27,519 nucleotides of DNA. Source: DATAXP01 sp036272935 (GTDB lineage Bacteria > Planctomycetota > Planctomycetia > Pirellulales > PNKZ01). The notes under the pieces were generated by a model. The model had not been told where the DNA came from and did not search any database. It saw only the letters and a list, made by a program, of their open reading frames with translations. The translations under genes and the position numbers were made by a program. The stretch spans positions 1 to 27,519 of the forward strand of contig DATAXP010000001.1 of the NCBI GenBank assembly GCA_036272935.1, given 5' to 3'. Positions 23,157 through 27,519 of the stretch are shown in pieces. Positions within the stretch are counted from its first letter, which is position 1, and the number at the start of each line of letters is the position of its first letter.

Positions 23157-23241
23157 GCGATTAGCGGTTAGCAGTGAGCAATGAGCCGGCATGCCCCGTC
23201 GAATGCCTGACCGCTAGTCGCTAGCTGCTAACTGCGAACCA
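23157..23241. repeat. Heptamer-repeat hairpin between ThDP enzyme gene and glpD
   Basis: Left arm 23157-23191 is GCGATTA, GCGGTTA, GCAGTGA, GCAATGA, GCCGGCA. Right arm 23208-23235 is TGACCGC, TAGTCGC, TAGCTGC, TAACTGC, the approximate complement in the same 7-bp phase. It starts 6 bp after the stop at 23150 and ends just before the ATG at 23244. Confidence 0.75.
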
Positions 23242-23243
23242 CT

Positions 23244-24758
23244 ATGCCTCCTACCGTGCTCATTCTCGGCGCCGGGATCAACGGGGCGGCGCTCGCGCGC
23301 GAACTGGCGCTGCAAGGTGTTGGCGTGTGCATTGTCGACCAGGCCGACCTGTCGACCGGGGCGACCGCTTATTCGTCGCGGCTGATTCACGGCGGGCTGC
23401 GCTACCTCGAATACGGCGAGTTCGACCTGGTGCGCGAGTCGCTCGCCGAGCGTGAGCGGCTACTGAAGCTCGCGCCGCAGTTCGTCCGTCCCTTGCGGCT
23501 GTTCATTCCCGTCGAGCACCGGCGTGGCGGGCTGTTGCGCTCCGCGGCGCGGTTCGTGAAGCTCGATCGCTGGTTCACCTCGCCGGCCGAGCGCGGACTG
23601 TGGACCGTGCGGCTAGGGTTGGCGATGTACGATCGTCTGGCCGGTGAGTCGCATCTGCCGCGACACACCGTCGCGCCCGTTGGCGCCATCGACACGCCGA
23701 ATGTCGATCAGGGCCGGTACCGTTGGCTGTGCTCGTATTACGACGCACAAATCCAGTGGCCCGAGCGATTCGTGGTAGCGCTGCTGCACGATGCTCGCCG
23801 CGCCGCCGCCGAACGGGGAGCGGCGTTCGATTGCCGCACCTATAGCGCTGCCGCATGGGATGGTAAGCGCGTGACGCTGCGCACTGCCGGCCGCGAAGAG
23901 GCAAGCAGCTTTGCGCCTGACGTGATCGTGAACGCCACGGGGGCGTGGGTCGATCGGACGCTTGAGCAGTTGCACGTCCACGCGCCGCGGCAGATGGGGC
24001 CGACCAAGGGGAGCCATCTTGTGCTGCATAGCGCGGCACTGCGCGAAGCACTCGAGTTCGGTGGGCTGTATGCCGAGGCGGCCGACGGTCGGCCGGTGTT
24101 CGTGCTCCCCTTCGGCGAGCTGTCACTGGTCGGCACCACCGACCTGCCGTACGACGGCGACCCGGCCCGAGTGGTCGCGAGCGAAGACGAAATTGCGTAT
24201 CTACTAGTAACGGTGAATCACCTGCTGCCTGACGTGCGCGCCACGTACCGCGACGTGCTGCTGCACTACAGCGGCGTGCGGCCGTTGCCCGCGGCCGATC
24301 CATCGAACCCAGCAGCGATCACGCGCCGACACTGGATGCAGGAGCATGCCGACGCGCCGCTGCCGATGTACTCGATCATCGGCGGCAAGCTGACCACCTG
24401 CCGCTCGCTGGCCGAAGGGGCCGCCGACACCATCCTGGCGCGGCTGGGGATGCCGCGGCTCGCGAGCACGCGCGATCGGCCGATCCGCGAAGAGGCTACG
24501 ATGCTGCCCGGCGAAATGCCTGCATCTGACGACGCCTTGCGGCAAGTGATCCGCGACGAGTGGGTCACCACGCTCGACGACCTGGTCGAACGCCGGCTGA
24601 TGCTGTTGTACGATCCAAGCTTTTCGCGCGGCATGCTCGAGCATCTGGCCGGGCTGCTGGTCGTCGAACACCGGCTTGACGCCGCAGCGAGGCCAGCCGC
24701 CGTGGAGGCGGTGATCGATCGGCTGCGCACGCATTTTGGACGCATGGTGGCGGGATGA
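23244..24758 (+). CDS. glpD: FAD-dependent glycerol-3-phosphate dehydrogenase
   Basis: 504 residues, typical for GlpD. It oxidises sn-glycerol 3-phosphate to dihydroxyacetone phosphate and passes electrons to membrane quinone. The N-terminal FAD dinucleotide fold is GAGINGAALARELALQG (Gly9, Gly11, Gly14). The GlpD hallmarks SSRLIHGGLRYLEYGEFDLV (residues 44-63), NATGAW, GPTKGSHLVL and TDLPYDGDP follow, and IGGKLTTCRSLAE completes the FAD site. The C-terminal helical cap is present, so the protein looks intact. Glycerol kinase lies 0.6 kb downstream on the same strand, separated only by a toxin-antitoxin pair, so the two form a split glycerol-use locus. No glycerol facilitator gene is seen. 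The start has no Shine-Dalgarno. Confidence 0.93.
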   Translation: MPPTVLILGAGINGAALARELALQGVGVCIVDQADLSTGATAYSSRLIHGGLRYLEYGEFDLVRESLAERERLLKLAPQFVRPLRLFIPVEHRRGGLLRSAARFVKLDRWFTSPAERGLWTVRLGLAMYDRLAGESHLPRHTVAPVGAIDTPNVDQGRYRWLCSYYDAQIQWPERFVVALLHDARRAAAERGAAFDCRTYSAAAWDGKRVTLRTAGREEASSFAPDVIVNATGAWVDRTLEQLHVHAPRQMGPTKGSHLVLHSAALREALEFGGLYAEAADGRPVFVLPFGELSLVGTTDLPYDGDPARVVASEDEIAYLLVTVNHLLPDVRATYRDVLLHYSGVRPLPAADPSNPAAITRRHWMQEHADAPLPMYSIIGGKLTTCRSLAEGAADTILARLGMPRLASTRDRPIREEATMLPGEMPASDDALRQVIRDEWVTTLDDLVERRLMLLYDPSFSRGMLEHLAGLLVVEHRLDAAARPAAVEAVIDRLRTHFGRMVAG

Positions 24759-24762
24759 GAGC

Positions 24763-24790
24763 TTTATGCCGCGCGCGCTTCGCTTATAAT
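24763..24790 (+). promoter_or_regulatory. Promoter with consensus -10 for a leaderless antitoxin mRNA
   Basis: TATAAT, a perfect -10 hexamer, lies at 24785-24790. A start 7 nt further is position 24797, exactly the A of the antitoxin ATG, so the mRNA would have no leader. A weak -35 (TTTATG, 24763-24768) is present at 16-bp spacing. The promoter lies in the 38-bp gap after glpD. Confidence 0.6.
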
Positions 24791-24796
24791 GCGTGT

Positions 24797-25024
24797 ATGG
24801 TTCCGAACCTCCAAGATCTCGGCATCGACCGCTTGAGCGTTGAGGATCGCATCGCGCTGGCCCAGGCAATTTGGGACAGCATCGACCCGGACGCGGCATC
24901 GGTCTTAAGCGATGCACAGCGCGCGGAACTCGAACGACGGCTCGCCGACCACGAGCAGCACCCGGAACGCGCGGTGCCATGGGAAGTGGTGAAGGCTAAC
25001 GTGCTCGCGAATCTTGGCCAATGA
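24797..25024 (+). CDS. Antitoxin of the addiction-module component (TIGR02574/PF09720) family
   Basis: 75 residues from ATG 24797; an upstream in-frame ATG at 24755 overlaps glpD and would lie before the promoter. The sequence LSVEDRIALAQAIWDSID followed by LSDAQRAELERRLADHEQHPERAVPWEVVKANV is the standard pattern of this antitoxin family: an N-terminal helix pair and a C-terminal toxin-wrapping helix. It is acidic, while its partner is basic. The stop overlaps the toxin start by ATGA, giving translational coupling, the usual arrangement of type II modules. Such antitoxins commonly autoregulate; no clear inverted operator is visible around the -10 box. Confidence 0.88.
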   Translation: MVPNLQDLGIDRLSVEDRIALAQAIWDSIDPDAASVLSDAQRAELERRLADHEQHPERAVPWEVVKANVLANLGQ

Positions 25025-25317
25025 CGCGGGCGATCAGGTTTCGGCACGAGGCACAGCTTGAGCTCGCCGAGGCTGCATGCTGGTACGAAGCGCGGCGAGC
25101 GGGGCTCGGCCAGGAATTCGTTGCCGGCGTGCAGAAGACGCTCGAGCTGATCGCGTCTCGGCCCGAGCTGTTTGGCATCGTGTTGAAAGACATTCGCCAA
25201 GCTAGGGTGTCTCGCTCTCCATACAGCGTTTATTATCGTTTGCTGCCGCAGGAAATCGTGGTCCTTTCGATATTTCATGGGAACCGCGATCCGTCGCAAT
25301 GGCAACAGCGGACGTGA
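25021..25317 (+). CDS. RelE/ParE-family toxin
   Basis: 98 residues, the usual size of ParE/RelE toxins. The sequence starts MTRAIRFRHEAQLELAEAACWYE and contains GLGQEFVAGVQKTLELIASRPELF, then VSRSPYSVYYRL and a terminal IVVLSIFHGNRDPSQW. This is the beta-alpha-alpha-beta-beta-beta plan with the C-terminal His-Gly-x-Arg-Asp typical of ParE-like members partnered with TIGR02574 antitoxins. ParE toxins usually poison gyrase and RelE toxins cleave ribosome-bound mRNA; which applies here cannot be told from sequence. The start codon overlaps the antitoxin stop (ATGA). The pair sits between glpD and glpK and appears intact. Confidence 0.88.
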   Translation: MTRAIRFRHEAQLELAEAACWYEARRAGLGQEFVAGVQKTLELIASRPELFGIVLKDIRQARVSRSPYSVYYRLLPQEIVVLSIFHGNRDPSQWQQRT

Positions 25318-25366
25318 ACGCGCCTAAGATGTTTCGTGACGTGTCGTTCTTCGCGCCTTCGCCAAC

Positions 25367-26860
25367 ATGAAGCGATACATTCTCGCGCTCGATCAGGGGA
25401 CCACCAGCAGCCGGGCGATTGTGTTCGATCATCACGGCGCGATCGTCGCGAGCGCCCAGCAGGAGCTTGAGCAGATTCTGCCGGCGCCGGGCACGGTCGA
25501 GCACGATCCCGAAGCGATCTGGCAATCGCAACTGGCCACGGCCCGCGATGCGATCGCCCGGGCCGAGATCGCGCCGGAGCAAATCGCCGCCGTCGGCGTG
25601 ACGAACCAGCGCGAGACGACCATTGTGTGGGACCGTCACACCGGCCGGCCCGTGGCCAATGCCATTGTGTGGCAGAGCCGCGTGACCGCGGGGATTTGCG
25701 ATCGGCTCAAGGCCGACGGCCTCGAACCAACGTTTCGGGAAAAGACCGGGCTGGTGGTCGACGCGTATTTCTCGGGGACCAAGATCAAGCATCTGCTCGA
25801 CACTGTGTCGGGCTTGCGCCAGCGGGCCGAGGCGGGCGACGTGCTCTTCGGCACGGTCGACACCTGGCTGATCTGGCGGCTCACCGGCGGCAAGTGTCAT
25901 GTGACCGACTACAGCAACGCCAGCCGCACGCTGCTGTTCAACATCCACACGCTCGATTGGGACGAAGAGTTGCTCGGCCTGCTGGACGTGCCGCGGCGAA
26001 TGCTCCCCGAGGTGCGCGCGTCGAGCGAAGTGTACGGTCACACGACGGCCGAGTGGTTCGGCGAATCGCTGCCAGTGGCCGGCGATGCGGGGGACCAGCA
26101 GGCGGCGACATTCGGCCAGGCGTGTTTCGCGCCGGGCATGGCAAAGAATACCTATGGCACCGGCTGCTTCCTGCTGCTGCAAACCGGCGAGCGGCCGGTG
26201 ATATCGCGGCATCAGTTGCTCACGACGATCGGCTGGGGATTGAACGGCCGGGTGACATATTGCCTGGAAGGCTCGGTGTTCATTGCCGGGGCGGTGGTGC
26301 AGTGGCTGCGCGATGGGCTGAAGGTGATTCGCTCGTCGGTCGACGTGGAAGCGCTGGCCGCGAGCGTGCCCGACTCGGGCGGCGTGGTGCTGGTGCCGGC
26401 CTTCGTGGGGCTGGGCGCTCCGTACTGGGATCCCTACGCGCGGGGCACCGTGCTGGGGCTGACACGCGGCACGACCGCGGCCCACATTGCCCGGGCGGCG
26501 CTCGAGTCGATGGCGCTGCAAACCTGCGATCTGGTCGAGTGCATGCGCAAGGATTACGCCCATCCGCTGGCCGCGCTGAAAGTCGATGGCGGCGCGAGCC
26601 GCAACAATCTGCTGATGCAGTTCCAGGCCGACATGCTCGGCACGTCGGTCGAGCGCGGCACCACGCTCGAAACGACGGCGCTTGGCGCCGCTTACCTGGC
26701 AGGCCTGGCGGTCGGTTATTGGTCGGGAACCGACGAGATCACAGCCAACTGGTCGTTGGAGCGCGAGTTCACGCCGGCGATGTCCGACGAGCAGCGCCGG
26801 CGCCTGCTGCGCCGCTGGCGGCGCGCCGTCGAGCGCTCGCGCGATTGGGAAGAAGCGTGA
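25367..26860 (+). CDS. glpK: Glycerol kinase
   Basis: 497 residues, matching bacterial GlpK. It phosphorylates glycerol to sn-glycerol 3-phosphate with ATP, feeding GlpD. The FGGY-kinase features are ILALDQGTTSSRAIVFD (6-22), HDPEAIW, GVTNQRETTIVWDRHTG, GDAGDQQAA, YGTGCF, and the C-terminal LKVDGGASRNNLLMQFQADML signature. The usual WQCRRT reads WQSRVT here, a small deviation near the active site. The C-terminus is slightly basic (RRRLLRRWRRAVERS). There is no Shine-Dalgarno before ATG 25367. The 49-nt gap to the toxin shows no obvious terminator or promoter, so read-through from the toxin-antitoxin promoter is possible. Confidence 0.94.
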   Translation: MKRYILALDQGTTSSRAIVFDHHGAIVASAQQELEQILPAPGTVEHDPEAIWQSQLATARDAIARAEIAPEQIAAVGVTNQRETTIVWDRHTGRPVANAIVWQSRVTAGICDRLKADGLEPTFREKTGLVVDAYFSGTKIKHLLDTVSGLRQRAEAGDVLFGTVDTWLIWRLTGGKCHVTDYSNASRTLLFNIHTLDWDEELLGLLDVPRRMLPEVRASSEVYGHTTAEWFGESLPVAGDAGDQQAATFGQACFAPGMAKNTYGTGCFLLLQTGERPVISRHQLLTTIGWGLNGRVTYCLEGSVFIAGAVVQWLRDGLKVIRSSVDVEALAASVPDSGGVVLVPAFVGLGAPYWDPYARGTVLGLTRGTTAAHIARAALESMALQTCDLVECMRKDYAHPLAALKVDGGASRNNLLMQFQADMLGTSVERGTTLETTALGAAYLAGLAVGYWSGTDEITANWSLEREFTPAMSDEQRRRLLRRWRRAVERSRDWEEA

Positions 26861-26948
26861 GGTGCAGCCCGCCACCGGCACAGAGCAACACGCCGCCACC
26901 ACGCGGTGCGTCTCGGCCGCGGCGACCTCGACAGCACCCTACGACCCA

Positions 26949-26969
26949 ATTCATCATTCATCATTCTGC
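26949..26969. repeat. Three-unit heptamer array overlapping a gene 3' end
   Basis: ATTCATC occurs twice, followed by ATTCTGC, in exact 7-bp phase. No complementary arm is seen. The array overlaps the last codons and stop of the [2Fe-2S] protein encoded on the minus strand (26954-26956). The 88 bp between glpK and the array show nothing recognisable. Confidence 0.5.
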
Positions 26970-27244
26970 GCTTCGGTTGGCGGTGTGCCGTGGCCGGCGC
27001 GGATGTAGTCGGCGCGGCGGCGGGCGTATTCTTCGGGGCTGACATCGGCTTCAGTGGTCGTGCCGCCGGCGACCGCTTCGCGGAACATGTGTCGCAGGTA
27101 GGTCCGGCACCAGCCGCAGCCCGTGCCGGCGCCGAAGCAGTCGGACATTTGCCCTTCGCGCCGGGGGCGCTCGACGCGCAGGAAGTTCAGCAGCTTCCGC
27201 TTCGTGACGTGAAAGCAGAGGCAGACTTCGTCGTCGAGCTGCAT
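26954..27244 (-). CDS. BFD-type [2Fe-2S]-binding protein
   Basis: 96 residues. Cys8 and Cys10 (VCLCFHVT) with Cys43 and Cys46 (GTGCGWCRTYL) form the C-x-C ... C-x-x-C pattern of the BFD-like [2Fe-2S] domain found in bacterioferritin-associated ferredoxin, NirB and related proteins. An additional Cys36 lies in between. Typical BFD proteins are about 60-70 residues; the extra C-terminal 35 residues (SPEEYARRRADYIRAGHGTPP) are helical and polar and match a tail I associate with planctomycete members. A role in iron release from bacterioferritin or in electron transfer is possible, but no bacterioferritin gene is in the window. The final residues (EAQNDE) are encoded by a heptamer repeat. No Shine-Dalgarno is seen. 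Confidence 0.8.
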   Translation of the reverse strand: MQLDDEVCLCFHVTKRKLLNFLRVERPRREGQMSDCFGAGTGCGWCRTYLRHMFREAVAGGTTTEADVSPEEYARRRADYIRAGHGTPPTEAQNDE

Positions 27245-27427
27245 GGGAAAGGGGTTAGGGACTCGGGCGAAGCGCGAATGCCGCCTAGGTTATTCTACCT
27301 TATCCCTTGCGTCGGACTGCTCAGAGCGATTCTCGAAATGTCGTAGCATGCTCTGGGATCCAACAGCCCGACGCGCAACAACATTATGCAACTGCTGGCA
27401 TAACGCGATGGCCAAAACGGTGAGCTC

Positions 27428-27508
27428 TTAGCCCCGAGCGCGAGCGAGGGGTTTTGTGCGCACCCGACGGGGCACCGTCCAACACCGCTCGCTTGCGCTC
27501 GCGGCTAA
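27428..27508. repeat. Inverted repeat at the window end
   Basis: Arms 27428-27451 and 27485-27508 (24 nt each, beginning TTAGCCCCGAGCGCG) are complementary at 21 of 24 positions with a 33-nt loop. A TTTT follows the left arm. The preceding stretch 27245-27427 contains no convincing gene, promoter or repeat. Confidence 0.65.
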
Positions 27509-27519
27509 CAATCGCCTTG

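Noticed and set aside
27243..27431. Possible small gene at the window end
   Set aside because: No ribosome site, no domain, no coding-like composition; it runs toward an inverted repeat.

Overview
The window (27.5 kb, GC-rich) looks like a chromosomal segment of a planctomycete, probably of the Pirellulales type. The evidence is the combination of a MoxR / DUF58 / BatA-like / vWA-amidotransferase-like gene cluster facing a DUF4159 gene, many genes without a Shine-Dalgarno sequence, and intergenic spaces filled with palindromic repeats. The placement is inference; no rRNA or marker gene is present. No tRNA, rRNA, CRISPR array or recognisable transposase was seen.

Layout. 1-2.7 kb: 3' end of an amidohydrolase, a secreted HExxH metallopeptidase-like protein, an alpha/beta hydrolase and a possible 30-residue membrane peptide. 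2.7-5.8 kb: two different phosphohexomutases transcribed divergently from a 25-bp spacer. 5.9-9.9 kb (minus strand): DUF423 membrane protein, acyl-CoA dehydrogenase-like protein, and a large secreted protein with prenyltransferase-like repeats and two DUF4159-type domains. 10.2-17.2 kb (plus strand): MoxR ATPase, four-helix-bundle protein, DUF58 protein, BatA-like membrane protein and vWA membrane protein, resembling the Bat aerotolerance / membrane-associated MoxR operons. 17.5-21.4 kb: small hypothetical protein, transaldolase, SEC-C/TPR protein. 21.4-27.2 kb: benzoylformate-decarboxylase-like ThDP enzyme, glycerol-3-phosphate dehydrogenase, a ParE-type toxin-antitoxin pair, glycerol kinase, and a small BFD-type [2Fe-2S] protein. 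glpD and glpK together convert glycerol to dihydroxyacetone phosphate; the phosphohexomutases and transaldolase handle sugar phosphates.

The most interesting layer is between the genes. Nearly every longer stop-to-start junction holds an inverted-repeat element, and these fall into architectural classes: (a) hairpins whose arms are tandem 7-bp words, with a different word at each locus; (b) hairpins with roughly 8-bp words; (c) an outer stem enclosing two smaller hairpins. One class (a) element is expanded into a 487-bp cassette with perfect 28-bp terminal inverted repeats around a four-helix-bundle (S23/Avd-like) gene, inserted between moxR and the DUF58 gene. A gene-less hairpin built from the same heptamers sits 0.9 kb downstream in the same operon. 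One class (c) element is bracketed by a 12-bp direct repeat that looks like a target-site duplication and has duplicated a gene's start codon. Three promoters also have a -10 box so close to the ATG that leaderless or nearly leaderless mRNAs are predicted.
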